Shown in pieces: positions 9,141 to 18,211 of a DNA stretch of 64,000 nt. The DNA lies in assembly GCA_905200945.1 (NCBI GenBank), contig CAJKMG010000009.1, positions 38,726-102,725 on the forward strand, read 5' to 3'. This stretch comes from an uncultured Akkermansia sp. (GTDB taxonomy: Bacteria > Verrucomicrobiota > Verrucomicrobiia > Verrucomicrobiales > Akkermansiaceae). Below the pieces are notes generated by a model. The model searched no databases, was not told the DNA's origin, and saw nothing but the letters and a program-made list of their open reading frames with translations. The number at the start of each line of letters is the position of its first letter. The stretch's first letter is position 1. A program made the translations under genes and the position numbers.

Positions 9141-9191
9141 AAAAAGCGGAAGCACGATGGCTGCGGGGGCCGCAAACATCAGCGCTTCCGC
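9141..9191 (-). terminator. Terminator after fabF
   Basis: On the minus strand an outer 8-bp stem (GCGGAAGC with GCTTCCGC) encloses a second GC-rich stem (TGCGG with CCGCA) and is followed by five T residues, 23 bp past the fabF stop. It lies just upstream of the membrane-protein/recR pair. Confidence 0.7.
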
Positions 9192-9214
9192 CGGAAAGGA
9201 GGGGCCTGAAAGGG

Positions 9215-10462
9215 TCAGGCGAATCGTTTCACAATGACGGAGGAGTTATGCCCCCCAAAGCCGAAGGAGTTGCTCAGGACGGCGTCCACCTTGGTTTCTC
9301 GGGCCTTATTGGGCACGCAGTCCAGGTCGCATTCCGGATCCTGGTTATCAACATTGATGGTGGGCGGGATGATGTTGTCCTGCATGGCCATCAGGCAGGC
9401 GGCCAGTTCCACGCCTCCGGCGGCGCCCAGGAGGTGGCCGGTCATGGATTTGGTGGAACTGATCAGAAGCCCGTTTTTAGCATGGTCGCCGAAAACGGCC
9501 TTGATGGCCTTGATTTCGCAGATGTCGCCCAGCGGGGTGGAGGTGCCGTGCGTGTTGACGTAGTCGATATCTTCCGGCTTCATCCCTGCGTGTTCCAGAG
9601 CCATTTTCATGCAACGGGCGGCGCCGCGGCCTTCCGGGTCCGGGGCAGTAAGATGGTAAGCATCCGCAGAGATACCGTATCCGACGAGTTCCCCGTAAAT
9701 TTTTGCGCCGCGCTTCTGGGCGTGTTCCAACGTTTCCAGAATGACGACGCCGGCTCCTTCTCCCATGACAAAGCCATCGCGGTCCACGTCGTACGGGCGG
9801 GAGGCCCGCTGGGGTTCGTCGTTGCGTGAGCTGAGGGCTTTCATGTTGCTGAATCCCGCCACGCCCGTGGGCAGAATGGTGGCTTCCGCACCGCCGCAGA
9901 CCATGACGTCGGCATCGCCGAATTTCATGATGCGCCAGGCTTCCCCGATGTTGTGGTTGGAGGTGGCGCAGGCCGTGACGATGGACATGTTCGGACCGCC
10001 GAGGCCGTATTCCATGGAGATGAGGCCGGAGGCAATGTTGCTGATCATGTACGGAATCATGAAGGGGGACACGCGGGCCGGTCCCTTGGAAAGAAGCGTG
10101 GCATGCTGGCTTTCCAGCGTGCCGAGGCCGCCGATGCCGCTGCCCACCATGACGCCGATGCGGGTTTTGTCCTCCGCTTCCAGATCCAGCCCGGAATCCT
10201 TGAGGGCCATTCCGGCAGCGCCCATGGCAAAGTGCGTGAAGCGGTCCACGCGGCGGGCGTCCTTGGGCGTCTTGAAGTACGGAGTGGGATCGAAATCCTT
10301 GACTTCACCAGCGATTTTCGTGGAGTAGCCGGTAACATCCATGGACTTGATGGTGTCAATGCCGCTGCGGCCAGCCTTCATGGCTTCCCAAGTGGATGCG
10401 AGATCATTGCCCAGAGGGCTGATCACTCCGATGCCGGTGATAACAATTCTGCGGTCGGTCAT
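9215..10462 (-). CDS. fabF: Beta-ketoacyl-ACP synthase II
   Basis: Elongating condensing enzyme of type II fatty acid synthesis: malonyl-ACP plus acyl-ACP gives 3-oxoacyl-ACP. The 415-residue product starts MTDRRIVITGIGVISPLGND, so ATG 10462 is chosen over the longer frame. The catalytic triad is intact: Cys in VTACATSNHNIG (about 164), His in VNTHGTSTPLGD and His in KSMTGHLLGAAGG. It has its own terminator. No other fab gene is adjacent, so it stands apart from a usual fabD-fabG-acpP-fabF cluster. Confidence 0.96.
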   Translation of the reverse strand: MTDRRIVITGIGVISPLGNDLASTWEAMKAGRSGIDTIKSMDVTGYSTKIAGEVKDFDPTPYFKTPKDARRVDRFTHFAMGAAGMALKDSGLDLEAEDKTRIGVMVGSGIGGLGTLESQHATLLSKGPARVSPFMIPYMISNIASGLISMEYGLGGPNMSIVTACATSNHNIGEAWRIMKFGDADVMVCGGAEATILPTGVAGFSNMKALSSRNDEPQRASRPYDVDRDGFVMGEGAGVVILETLEHAQKRGAKIYGELVGYGISADAYHLTAPDPEGRGAARCMKMALEHAGMKPEDIDYVNTHGTSTPLGDICEIKAIKAVFGDHAKNGLLISSTKSMTGHLLGAAGGVELAACLMAMQDNIIPPTINVDNQDPECDLDCVPNKARETKVDAVLSNSFGFGGHNSSVIVKRFA

Positions 10463-10754
10463 AATAAGTGTGAGTGGTTGCAAATAATGCTTAAACCAGA
10501 ATAGGCGACATTGCAGGAAAGTCAAGCTAATCCCCCCTGTTTCCCGGTATGGAGGAAACAGGATGGGAGGAAGGCCGTATCCTGTTGCCGGCAAGGCCTT
10601 TGCGGGTAAGGGTATTCCATGCTGCCTGCCGCGGCTCCGGGGGCGTGAACGGATTTAAGGATAAATTACGCCACGGCGGCCGCGTCCGGCAGTGCGAGGG
10701 GCGGCGGCCAGTTTCCGGGGCGTCCGGACGGATATTTTTTCCCGTCGTGCGCTT
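10463..10754. other. Intergenic region between fabF and msrB
   Basis: About 290 bp upstream of fabF and downstream of msrB, both on the minus strand. It must hold the fabF promoter, but I could not pick out a convincing -35/-10 pair, and no hairpin terminator for msrB stands out. Confidence 0.4.
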
Positions 10755-11270
10755 TTAACGGGAGACATCAGCCGACATCTGAAGAGGTGCGGCCCGGAAT
10801 TCCAGGGAAAGGGAGTTGACGCAGTAGCGCATATTCTTCGGAGTCAGGCGTTCTCCATTGAAAATATGTCCCAGATGCCCTCCACAGCAGGCGCATGTGA
10901 TTTCCGTGCGCCGCCCGTAGCCCGCATGGACGCTTGTGACAGCGTCCGGCAGGGAATCATCAAAGCAGGGCCAGCCGCATCCGGCATCAAATTTGTCTTC
11001 CGACCGGAACAGGGGAGAACCGCATTTGCGGCAGGAATAGATGCCCTGCTCAAATAAATTGACGAATTCCCCGGAAAATGGCGGTTCCGTTCCCTGGTGT
11101 TCGATAATGCGTTTTTCCGTTTCCGTGAGGGGACGGCGCGTTTGGGGGGCGTCAGGGCCGGGCACGTCCCGGGAGGCGGGAATTCCTCCATTCACGGCCA
11201 TGACTCCAGCCACGCCTTCCGCAATTATTCCTATCCATGATGCCCAGTGTCTCCGCTCTTCCTGATTCAT
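10755..11270 (-). CDS. msrB: Peptide-methionine (R)-S-oxide reductase MsrB
   Basis: MsrB reduces the R form of methionine sulfoxide in proteins. The 171-residue product has the zinc pairs CRKCGSPLF and CACCGGHLGH, the substrate segment DAGCGWPCFD and the catalytic cysteine in MRYCVNS near residue 152 (Cys, not selenocysteine). Roughly 45 residues precede the MsrB domain, including a hydrophobic run WASWIGIIAEGVAGVMAV, which could be a membrane anchor or signal sequence that would place the enzyme outside the cytoplasm. The usual resolving cysteine near the zinc region is CGWPC. Confidence 0.93.
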   Translation of the reverse strand: MNQEERRHWASWIGIIAEGVAGVMAVNGGIPASRDVPGPDAPQTRRPLTETEKRIIEHQGTEPPFSGEFVNLFEQGIYSCRKCGSPLFRSEDKFDAGCGWPCFDDSLPDAVTSVHAGYGRRTEITCACCGGHLGHIFNGERLTPKNMRYCVNSLSLEFRAAPLQMSADVSR

Positions 11271-11381
11271 ATGTGCTTATGACCAGGTTGGAGCGGATTT
11301 TGCTCATTCATAAATCAATATCTTGCGGATGTTGTCATTTTTAAGGGGAGAGGCCTGAAAATGTGGAAACCAATGGAAGAG

Positions 11382-12461
11382 TTAATCCTCCAGATTCAGC
11401 CAGAGTTGTTCCCAGATGCCCTGCCGCTGTTCTTCCTGGGGATGGGAGACGGACAGCCCCAAAAGGCGGAATGTACGGTCTCCGGAATCCAGTTCTTTCA
11501 TCAGGAGCCGGGCCAGAGGGAGGATGTCCTCTTTTTCCGTCAGCGTTTCCGGAACAGTCATGCAGCGGGTTTTTTGGACGAAGTCCGGGAATTTAACTTT
11601 CAGGGTAAGGGTGTTTCCCCGGAATCCGGAACGTGCCAGGCGCCTTGCGAGTTCTTCCGCCAGCAGGGGGAGATGTTGTTCCTGCGCATCCTCCCTGGTG
11701 ATGTTTTCCCGGTAGGTTTCTTCACAACCTACGGATTTGCGAATGCGGGAAGGTTCCACGGGGCGGTCGTCCACACCGCGGGCGAAGTTGTAGAAGATGG
11801 CTCCTGTCTTGCCAAAATGCCGCACCAGGAAGTCTTTGTCCCGTGCCCGGAGCTGCGCCCCATTAGTGATGGAAAGAGAACGCATGCGTTCGGCGGTGGC
11901 GTGGCCGACCCCCCAGAAAGCCTCAATGGGAAGTGCCGCGATGAATTTCTCCGCCCGGGATGGATGGATTGTGAACAGCCCGTCCGGCTTGCGGTAATCA
12001 GAGGCGATTTTTGCCAGGAATTTGTTGTAGGAAACGCCGGCGGAAGCCGTCAGGTGAAGTTCCTGGCGGATTTCTTTCTTAATCCTCCTCGCTATGTCGA
12101 CGGCCAGCGGAATGCCCGGCTTGTTTTCCGTGACGTCCAGAAAAGCTTCATCCAGGGAAAGGGGTTCCACCAGGTCTGTATAACGGTGAAAGATGGCGTG
12201 TATCTGCGCGGAGACGGTCTTGTATACTTCCATGCGGTTGCGGGTGAAAATCAACTGGGGGCAAAGCTTGAGAGCTTTCATGGAAGGCATGGCGGAACGC
12301 ACTCCGAAACGGCGCGCCTCATAGCTGGCCGCCGCTACCACGCCGCGCATTTCAGGCCGGCCTACGGCGATGGGTTTGCCGCGGTATTCGGGATGGTCCC
12401 GCTGTTCGATGGATGCGTAAAAGGCATCCATATCCACATGGATGATTTTTCTCTGGTTCAT
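11382..12461 (-). CDS. dinB: DNA polymerase IV (Y family)
   Basis: Error-prone translesion polymerase of the Y family. The 359-residue product opens with the palm motif KIIHVDMDAFYASIEQRDHP, where the first metal-binding Asp lies, and carries the second acidic motif SLDEAFLDVT near residue 103. HhH-type thumb sequence FWGVGHATAERMRSL and a little-finger domain follow. No C-terminal beta-clamp peptide of the usual QLxLF form is obvious; the end QLWLNLED may serve. It stands alone; no LexA box was recognised upstream. Confidence 0.95.
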   Translation of the reverse strand: MNQRKIIHVDMDAFYASIEQRDHPEYRGKPIAVGRPEMRGVVAAASYEARRFGVRSAMPSMKALKLCPQLIFTRNRMEVYKTVSAQIHAIFHRYTDLVEPLSLDEAFLDVTENKPGIPLAVDIARRIKKEIRQELHLTASAGVSYNKFLAKIASDYRKPDGLFTIHPSRAEKFIAALPIEAFWGVGHATAERMRSLSITNGAQLRARDKDFLVRHFGKTGAIFYNFARGVDDRPVEPSRIRKSVGCEETYRENITREDAQEQHLPLLAEELARRLARSGFRGNTLTLKVKFPDFVQKTRCMTVPETLTEKEDILPLARLLMKELDSGDRTFRLLGLSVSHPQEEQRQGIWEQLWLNLED

Positions 12462-12601
12462 AGGAGCCGCTTCATGATTCCTGACGGGGCGGAAAACATG
12501 AGGAAATGGGATGCCCCATCATAACCCGTCTTATCCTGCAAGTCCAGTTGGAAGGAGAGGCTCCGGCAGGGAGGTGAAAGAAAGGAGGATTTTTAGGAAC
12601 G

Positions 12602-12627
12602 GGAAGATTTAAGTGAAAAAATCTTCC
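12602..12627. promoter_or_regulatory. Inverted repeat before the carrier gene
   Basis: Perfect 9-bp arms GGAAGATTT and AAATCTTCC separated by 8 bases, ending 20 bp before the ATG at 12648. It could be an operator or a leader hairpin; there is no T-run, so it is unlikely to be a simple terminator. Confidence 0.4.
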
Positions 12628-12647
12628 GGGTATGGTAAATTCCGGGC

Positions 12648-13967
12648 ATGTCCGGAGGAATGAAGGAACGCCTGTGCCGGGGGCTGGAAAAGGTGCTGAA
12701 TGTGAAACCCTGTGAATTGCCTGCCGCGGCGGGGGGGATTTTGCTGTTTTTCCTGCTGTTCCTGGCCTATTCCATGTTGAGGCCGGTCCGGGAGACGATG
12801 GGTATTGCCGGAGGCGTCCAGAATTTACAGTGGCTTTTTACGGCTACTTTTGCCGCTTCCATAGGGTTCCAGTTTTTATTTGGATGGATTTCTTCAAAAG
12901 TGCGGAGAAAGGCCATTCTTCCGTGGACGTACGGTTTTTTTATTCTTAACCTGGTGGTTTTTGCGGCGCTTGTGCTGGCATGCCCGGAAAATATCTGGAT
13001 GGCCCGTTCGTTTTATGTATGGCTGTCCGTATTTAACCTGCTTACTGTTTCCGTGGCGTGGAGCGTGCTGTCGGACGTCATGAAGCCGGGGCAGATGAAA
13101 CGCCTGTTTGCCCTGATTGCCAGCGGAAGCAGTATTGGGGCCATCGTGGGGCCGGCGGTGACGGCCGCCCTCGCCGGAGTGGCCGGCCATCTGTGGCTGT
13201 TTCTTGCCGCTGCTGTTCTTCTGGCGTTGGCGATGCTGGCTGGAATGCATTTGCACCGCTGGCGTGACAGGACTTCCCCGGGAGGAGCAGGAGAGGGGAT
13301 TCCTCTTCCGCCCGGCTGCCGGGAACGCCCTCTGGGTGGGAATCCGTTTGCCGGGGCTTCTGCCGTGTTCCGGTCTCCCTTCCTGATGGGCATCGGGCTG
13401 TTCATTATCCTGCTGGCCGGGACCAATACGTTCCTATATTTTGAGCTGATGAGCGTTGTAGCGTCTTCCTTTCCTGATCCGGTGGGCCAGACGCAGGTAT
13501 TCGGAGTGCTGGATGTCGTTGTTCAGGGGTGTACCATGCTGCTTCAGGTATTTCTGGCGGGACGCATTGTTCGGAAATTCGGATTGGCGGCATTGCTGGC
13601 GGCCGTCCCCGTTCTTATTTCCCTGGGGTTTGTCTGGATGGCTTTCGCTCCGGTATTTGCCGTTGTGGCCATGGTGATGGCGGTGCGCCGCATCGGGGAA
13701 TACGGAATGGTGCGTCCCGGTCGTGAAATGCTGAATTCCGTATTGTCCCCTGAAGAAAAATACAAGGCTAAGAGCTTTATTGATACGGTTCTTTACCGTG
13801 GAGGCGACGCTGTCAGCGCATGGCTGAAAAGCTTCTTTAACGTGTTGGGTTCCCATTCCCCTTGGGCCATGCTGGCCGGAGCCGCCATTTCCTTGCTTTG
13901 GGCGGTCACCGGATTCCTGCTTGCGGACAGGTTCCGGAAGATAACCGGAGTTCAGGGAAAGGAATAA
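12648..13967 (+). CDS. MFS-fold carrier of the ATP/ADP translocase-like (NTP transporter) group
   Basis: Membrane protein of 439 residues with about twelve membrane helices. The second-helix segment YSMLRPVRETMGIAGGVQNL near residue 41 is the signature of a group usually annotated as MFS or AAA-family ATP/ADP antiporter. Those in free-living bacteria have uncertain substrates, so nucleotide exchange is not shown. A charged loop at about residues 205-230 separates the two halves. It is divergent from dinB. No neighbour hints at the substrate. Confidence 0.75.
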   Translation: MSGGMKERLCRGLEKVLNVKPCELPAAAGGILLFFLLFLAYSMLRPVRETMGIAGGVQNLQWLFTATFAASIGFQFLFGWISSKVRRKAILPWTYGFFILNLVVFAALVLACPENIWMARSFYVWLSVFNLLTVSVAWSVLSDVMKPGQMKRLFALIASGSSIGAIVGPAVTAALAGVAGHLWLFLAAAVLLALAMLAGMHLHRWRDRTSPGGAGEGIPLPPGCRERPLGGNPFAGASAVFRSPFLMGIGLFIILLAGTNTFLYFELMSVVASSFPDPVGQTQVFGVLDVVVQGCTMLLQVFLAGRIVRKFGLAALLAAVPVLISLGFVWMAFAPVFAVVAMVMAVRRIGEYGMVRPGREMLNSVLSPEEKYKAKSFIDTVLYRGGDAVSAWLKSFFNVLGSHSPWAMLAGAAISLLWAVTGFLLADRFRKITGVQGKE

Positions 13968-14267
13968 TGCCTGTAGCGGGGAAATCTCCGTTTTGTCCGG
14001 ATACGGCTTGCTATATGCGGAAATTCCTTGTGGTGTATCTTTTCTGGAGGTTTCCTCCGTCAGATGTGAACTATTTGTCTGTTAGGAAATCTGCTGCATT
14101 TTGAAAAAATCATGGTAAAGCCGTGCTCTTTGTAGAAATAAGAACCAATAACTGCTGTTGCGGAATATTTTTGCAGGAAGGTAAAACAGATGTTTTTTTC
14201 TCCCGGCGGCAGATAATTTCTGGAATATTTTTTATTTGACGGCAGTTTCCTCCGTGATGCCGGCAGT

Positions 14268-14282
14268 CGGATTCTCAATCCG
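14268..14282. repeat. Dispersed palindrome copy 1
   Basis: CGGATTctcAATCCG, a perfect copy of the 15-bp intergenic palindrome found eight times in the window. Confidence 0.7.
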
Positions 14283-14505
14283 CTCCATGAACCGGCTTAG
14301 AGGGAGGATTCCATATAAAATATATCCTGCGGCATAAAACCATCATTTTGATATTTAATATAATTTGTTTATATTAAAAAAATTATGTTTTTCTCAAAGA
14401 GGCGTCGTGATAATTAGGTTTATCTAAAAAACAATGGAAGACATCTGACGCGGAAGAATTTTCTTTTGAAGGAGAAACCATCCTGAAAACAGAGTTTCAA
14501 TTATA

Positions 14506-14556
14506 CTTAAATTATTTTTCCACAATATTTAGTATTGATTTCGGATTGAGAATTCG
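14506..14556 (+). repeat. 51-bp dispersed element with palindrome copy 2
   Basis: Aligns without gaps to 33595-33645, about 38 of 51 positions identical by eye. Shared blocks are CTTAAAT, CAATATT, AGTnTTGATT and CGGAT; it ends in the palindrome CGGATTgagAATtCG with one mismatch. It ends about 93 bp before the PEP-CTERM gene. Confidence 0.65.
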
Positions 14557-14649
14557 TTATCAAGTTCAAAGCCTCTTCGGGTGAAGCAGGCCAGTCATCG
14601 TTTCGTTAGATGAACCAATCATTACTCTTATTATTATATTCCTCTGATA

Positions 14650-15495
14650 ATGAAGAAGACACTCATTACGCTCATTGCTCTGGCGGGAATAGCTCATGCC
14701 GATTTCACATGGAATGGCGGCAGTAGCATTACCCAGGAGCTTTGGCAGACAGAATCCAGCTGGATTATCAGCGGTTCGGATTCCTGGCCGACAGCCGGAT
14801 CCGGCCCCGGCACTCCCAACTCCAATGCCTGGTCTCTTATTTCCGTTTCCGGTGCGAGCGGTTCCATCACCCAGTTGGAAGGCTGGAAATTGGCGCTTGC
14901 CCTCAGCAACGGCGCGGATTTGACTGTAGGGAACGTCAAGAAATTCCAAGGGGGCTGTTCTATTGACATTGATCAGTCATCTACACTGACCATCAATAGT
15001 TATAGCGGCGGCAATGACGGTGGGAGCACGACGTTGAACAACTACGGCACCTTTAACCTGGCTTATTCCAAGAGCCAGGGCGGGGAAGGTTTTTACGTCA
15101 ATTTGGGAGCCACGGGAATTATGAACCTTACTTCTTCCAACGGTAATTCATACAATGCCAAGATAGCAAGCCTGACTGCTACGCTGACTATTGACGGAGG
15201 CACCGCTAGTGGAGTAACCGCCAGCGGGCATCAAATCCTGACTCGGAGCCTGGTTTCCCTGGGGGAAAATATGTCTTTTGACGGTACGAATACTTCCCTG
15301 GAAATGCTCAGCGGTATTGCAGGCGTTGATACCCTCACAGCCGTGGACGATTTGTCCGATGCTGCCGTAGGTTCTTATATGATTACCAAGGATGAAAACG
15401 GGTACAGCGTGTCCTATGTGGTTCCCGAACCCGCAGCGGCTTCCCTGAGCCTGCTGGGTTTGGCAGCCCTGGCAATGCGCCGCCGCCGCAAGTAA
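14650..15495 (+). CDS. PEP-CTERM sorted surface protein, function unknown
   Basis: Exported protein of 281 residues. A signal peptide (MKKTLITLIALAGIAHA) is followed by a beta-rich, Gly/Ser/Thr/Asn-rich body resembling autotransporter or pectate-lyase-like beta-helix repeats (SSTLTINSYSGG, GTFNLAYSK, GIMNLTSSN). The C-terminus is a textbook PEP-CTERM tail: VPEP, a hydrophobic helix AAASLSLLGLAALAM, then RRRRK. In families known to carry this tail an exosortase recognises and cleaves it and the protein reaches the surface or exopolysaccharide. No exosortase gene is in the window. Monocistronic, with a strong terminator. Confidence 0.88.
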   Translation: MKKTLITLIALAGIAHADFTWNGGSSITQELWQTESSWIISGSDSWPTAGSGPGTPNSNAWSLISVSGASGSITQLEGWKLALALSNGADLTVGNVKKFQGGCSIDIDQSSTLTINSYSGGNDGGSTTLNNYGTFNLAYSKSQGGEGFYVNLGATGIMNLTSSNGNSYNAKIASLTATLTIDGGTASGVTASGHQILTRSLVSLGENMSFDGTNTSLEMLSGIAGVDTLTAVDDLSDAAVGSYMITKDENGYSVSYVVPEPAAASLSLLGLAALAMRRRRK

Positions 15496-15525
15496 CGGCG
15501 GACTTGGGTTCCTGGTTCAATTCAG

Positions 15526-15562
15526 CTCCTTTCCGTGGTTAACACGGAAAGGAGTTTTTTAT
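15526..15562 (+). terminator. Terminator of the PEP-CTERM gene
   Basis: A perfect 12-bp stem CTCCTTTCCGTG with CACGGAAAGGAG, 5-base loop, followed by six T residues. It lies 30 bp past the stop. Confidence 0.93.
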
Positions 15563-15761
15563 TATTTACCGGAAGGGCGGCATATTTCCGGAAAATGTCT
15601 GGGCAGAACGGGAGAGAGCAGCCGGAAGAATGCACATGCATGGGCATATTTTTCCCCGGAGGATGCCGGAACCGGATTAGCTCCTGCTGTTGCTCTGTAA
15701 ACCTGCAAGAAAGGAAAGGACGCCTGATATTGCCGGGAATAACCACTTCTTTTCAAAAAAG

Positions 15762-15836
15762 TGGTAGGCCCGGTAGGAATCGAACCTACATCGTCGGTAC
15801 CGGAAACCGATGTCCTATCCATTGAACGACGAGCCC
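15762..15836 (-). tRNA. tRNA-Arg, anticodon CCG, CCA encoded
   Basis: Read on the minus strand it folds as a cloverleaf. The 7-bp acceptor stem has G-T pairs at ends, the D arm is GTTC/GGAC and the anticodon stem is TCGGT/ACCGA around the loop TTCCGGT, giving anticodon CCG (arginine CGG codons). The variable loop is 4 nt, the T arm is GTAGG-TTCGATT-CCTAC, the discriminator is A and CCA is encoded. A short hairpin (ACCACTT with AAGTGGT) overlaps and follows the 3' end. There is no sign of an integrated element at the 3' end. Confidence 0.93.
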
Positions 15837-15987
15837 ATGTTCCCAAGGAACGAGAGAGATAGAATAGAAAAAACGGGCAGGATGCAAGTATTTTTATGCC
15901 GGTGACGGGATTGGACTGGGGAAAATATTAAAGCCGGGAGGTTAAAAGGAGAGATGCTTCCGGGTATTCCGGGGAGAAGGAAGGGGG

Positions 15988-17100
15988 TCAGGAAATTTTG
16001 TGATGGAAGGAGAAGATGGCTGCCAGGACGGCCACCACGGTAACGGCCATGATGGCCGCGAAAAGGGGCCAGAGATCCAGGAAGCCGGCTCCCTCCAGAA
16101 AGATGCGCTGGATGAGTTCCAGCCCGTATCTCATGGGGTTGAGCAGGGTGAGGTTCTGAAAGATTTCCGGCATGCTGGAGATGGGCGTGGCGAAGCCGGA
16201 GAGCATGACCATGGGAACCAGCAGCAGGAAGGTTCCCACAATGGCCTGCTGGAGGGATTGGGCAAAGGAGGAGATGCACAGCCCGATGGCCGCCGCCGTG
16301 ACGATGAAGAGCAGGAGGGCGGCGGAGAGCAGCCAGATGGATCCCTGAAAGGGGATGCGGAACCAGAATATGGCTACCAGCACCACGAAGACGGCCTGCA
16401 TGATTCCGGTGATGACGGAGGCTGCCCCCTTGCCGAGCAGTATTTCTCCGGGGGTGTACGGGGCAACCAGGAGCTGGTCGAAGGTGCCTTCCTCCCGTTC
16501 GCGGGCGATGGAGAGCGCTCCGGAGAGGATGGAGTTGATGAGCACGAGTACGGCAATCAGGCCGGGGACGATGAACCAGCGGGTGATGAGGTTGGGGTTG
16601 AACCAGGCGCGGGATTCTATTTCCACCGGGGAGGAACCGCTGTTTTGGGAGAGCAGATCCGCCCCGTAGGCGGTGGCGATTTGCTGGCCGTAGCTGAGGG
16701 CGATGGCCGCCGTGTTCGTGTTGCGTCCGTCCGCAATGAGCTGGAGGGAGGCGGGGCGTCCTGTCTGGAGGTTACGGGAGAAGTCCGGGGGGATGGTGAG
16801 CCCCACGACGATTTCCCGGGTGTCGATCATGCGGTCGATATCCTTTTCCGTGGCCGCCGTGGCCTGCCTCAGGAAGATGCCCGTGCCTTCCAGGTCCGCG
16901 ATGTACTGAGATGCCGCTTCTCCGCCGTCCTTGTCCAGCACGGCGTACGGCACGCGGGTGACGTTCATGGTGGCGGCATAGCCGAAGATGGCTATCTGGA
17001 GGATGGGCGGGATGATGAGGGCCATCCGGCTTTTTTTGTCCCTGAGCACGGCCAGCAGTTCCTTTTTGACTAGGGAGGCTATTCTGACGAGAAAGTCCAT
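15988..17100 (-). CDS. ABC-2 type efflux permease (second permease, YhhJ-like)
   Basis: Inner-membrane permease of 370 residues. One helix near residues 25-45 is followed by a large periplasmic domain (about residues 50-170) and five C-terminal helices, the ABC-2 layout. The segment REREEGTFDQLLVAPYTPGEILLGK near residue 204 is the family signature. It is the last gene of an adaptor-ATPase-permease-permease operon, 4 bp after the sister permease, with which it shares layout. Two permeases probably pair as a heterodimer. Substrate unknown; relatives export drugs or bile-like compounds. Confidence 0.9.
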   Translation of the reverse strand: MDFLVRIASLVKKELLAVLRDKKSRMALIIPPILQIAIFGYAATMNVTRVPYAVLDKDGGEAASQYIADLEGTGIFLRQATAATEKDIDRMIDTREIVVGLTIPPDFSRNLQTGRPASLQLIADGRNTNTAAIALSYGQQIATAYGADLLSQNSGSSPVEIESRAWFNPNLITRWFIVPGLIAVLVLINSILSGALSIAREREEGTFDQLLVAPYTPGEILLGKGAASVITGIMQAVFVVLVAIFWFRIPFQGSIWLLSAALLLFIVTAAAIGLCISSFAQSLQQAIVGTFLLLVPMVMLSGFATPISSMPEIFQNLTLLNPMRYGLELIQRIFLEGAGFLDLWPLFAAIMAVTVVAVLAAIFSFHHKIS

Positions 17101-17104
17101 GGCG

Positions 17105-18211
17105 TTATTCGAGGGATTTGGGGGCTTTCAGCCGGGCGATGCCCATGAGCACCACGGCGAAGACGCCCAGCGTGATGCAGCACGGAATGATGACGGAGGG
17201 GATATCCCCTGCCAGGAAGAGGGTCTGGAGCAGGGTGACGTAATAGCGGGCCGGGATGATGTAGGTGATGGCCCGGACGGCGGGGGGCATGTTGAGGATG
17301 TCATACAGGAATCCGGAGAGCATGAGCGCCGGCATGAAGGTGCCCATGATGGCGAACTGACAGGCCAGGAACTGGTTTTTTGTGGCGGTGGAGATGACCA
17401 GCCCCAGCCCCAGAGCCACGATCAGGAACAATGCGGAGACAGCCAGCAGCAGGATGAGGGAACCGCGGATGGGGATGTCAAAGATGAAGGCGGCGAAAAT
17501 CATGGAGATGGCCAGGCTGACCATGCCCAGCAGGAAGTTGGTGGCTGCCTTGGCAGCCAGGATTTCCCCGCTGCCCACGGGCGTGACGAAGAGGCTTTCC
17601 AGCGTGCCCCGTTCATATTCCCGCGCCATGACCAGGGAGGTGAGGAGCGCCCCGATCATGGTCATGATGGTAACGATGACGCCGGGGACCAGGTAGTAGT
17701 GGCTGTCGTTGGCTTCATTGAAGCGGGTGCGCGTCTGCACGTCCAGCACGGGGGAGGCCTGGCCGTCCAGGGTGGAAGCCCAGGACCCCACGACGGCCTG
17801 GAGGTAGTTGCGGATGAGGGTTGCCTGGTTGGCGTTGACGCCGTTGACCACAATCTGGACTTTTGTGATTCCGCCGTTGAGCGTGTCCGGCGCGTTGCTT
17901 TGCAGGGCGATGAAGGCGTCCGCCTCATGGGTGCGCAGCTTTTCTTCAGCCTCCCGGGTGGAGAAGACGCGCTCGCTCTGGAAGTACCTGGAGAGGGTGA
18001 GCCGCGTTTCCAGGTCCGTGGACTGGCTGGAGGCGGGAACGGCCAGGTACGCGATGCGCACGTTTTTGATGTCCATGCTCATGCCGTAGCCGAAGAGGAG
18101 CAGGAGCACGGCCGGCAGGATGACCGCAATGCCCACGTTTCCGGGGTCCCGGATCACCTGGTGGAGTTCCTTGACGATGAGGGCTCCGATTCTTTTGAGG
18201 GAGGCAATCAT
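17105..18211 (-). CDS. ABC-2 type efflux permease (first permease)
   Basis: Permease of 368 residues beginning MIASLKRIGALIVKELHQVI. Same plan as the next gene: one helix, a large outer domain, then five to six helices, with the signature MAREYERGTLESLFVTPV near residue 197. I chose ATG 18211 because it overlaps the ATPase stop codon (ATGA); the reading frame continues upstream only as a shadow of the ATPase gene. Works with the other permease as the membrane part of the pump. Confidence 0.92.
   Translation of the reverse strand: MIASLKRIGALIVKELHQVIRDPGNVGIAVILPAVLLLLFGYGMSMDIKNVRIAYLAVPASSQSTDLETRLTLSRYFQSERVFSTREAEEKLRTHEADAFIALQSNAPDTLNGGITKVQIVVNGVNANQATLIRNYLQAVVGSWASTLDGQASPVLDVQTRTRFNEANDSHYYLVPGVIVTIMTMIGALLTSLVMAREYERGTLESLFVTPVGSGEILAAKAATNFLLGMVSLAISMIFAAFIFDIPIRGSLILLLAVSALFLIVALGLGLVISTATKNQFLACQFAIMGTFMPALMLSGFLYDILNMPPAVRAITYIIPARYYVTLLQTLFLAGDIPSVIIPCCITLGVFAVVLMGIARLKAPKSLE

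Larger units (their letters stand above)
13968..14649. other. Long AT-rich intergenic region
   Basis: About 680 bp, markedly richer in A+T than its neighbours, between the carrier gene and the PEP-CTERM gene. No credible coding frame. It holds two copies of the dispersed CGGATT-N3-AATCCG palindrome (14268-14282 and 14542-14556), the second inside a 51-bp element also found at 33595. The promoter of the PEP-CTERM gene must lie in the last 100 to 200 bases. Confidence 0.6.

Noticed and set aside
15762..15836. tRNA-Arg as an integration site
   Set aside because: No integrase nearby and no second copy of the tRNA 3' end was found in the window.
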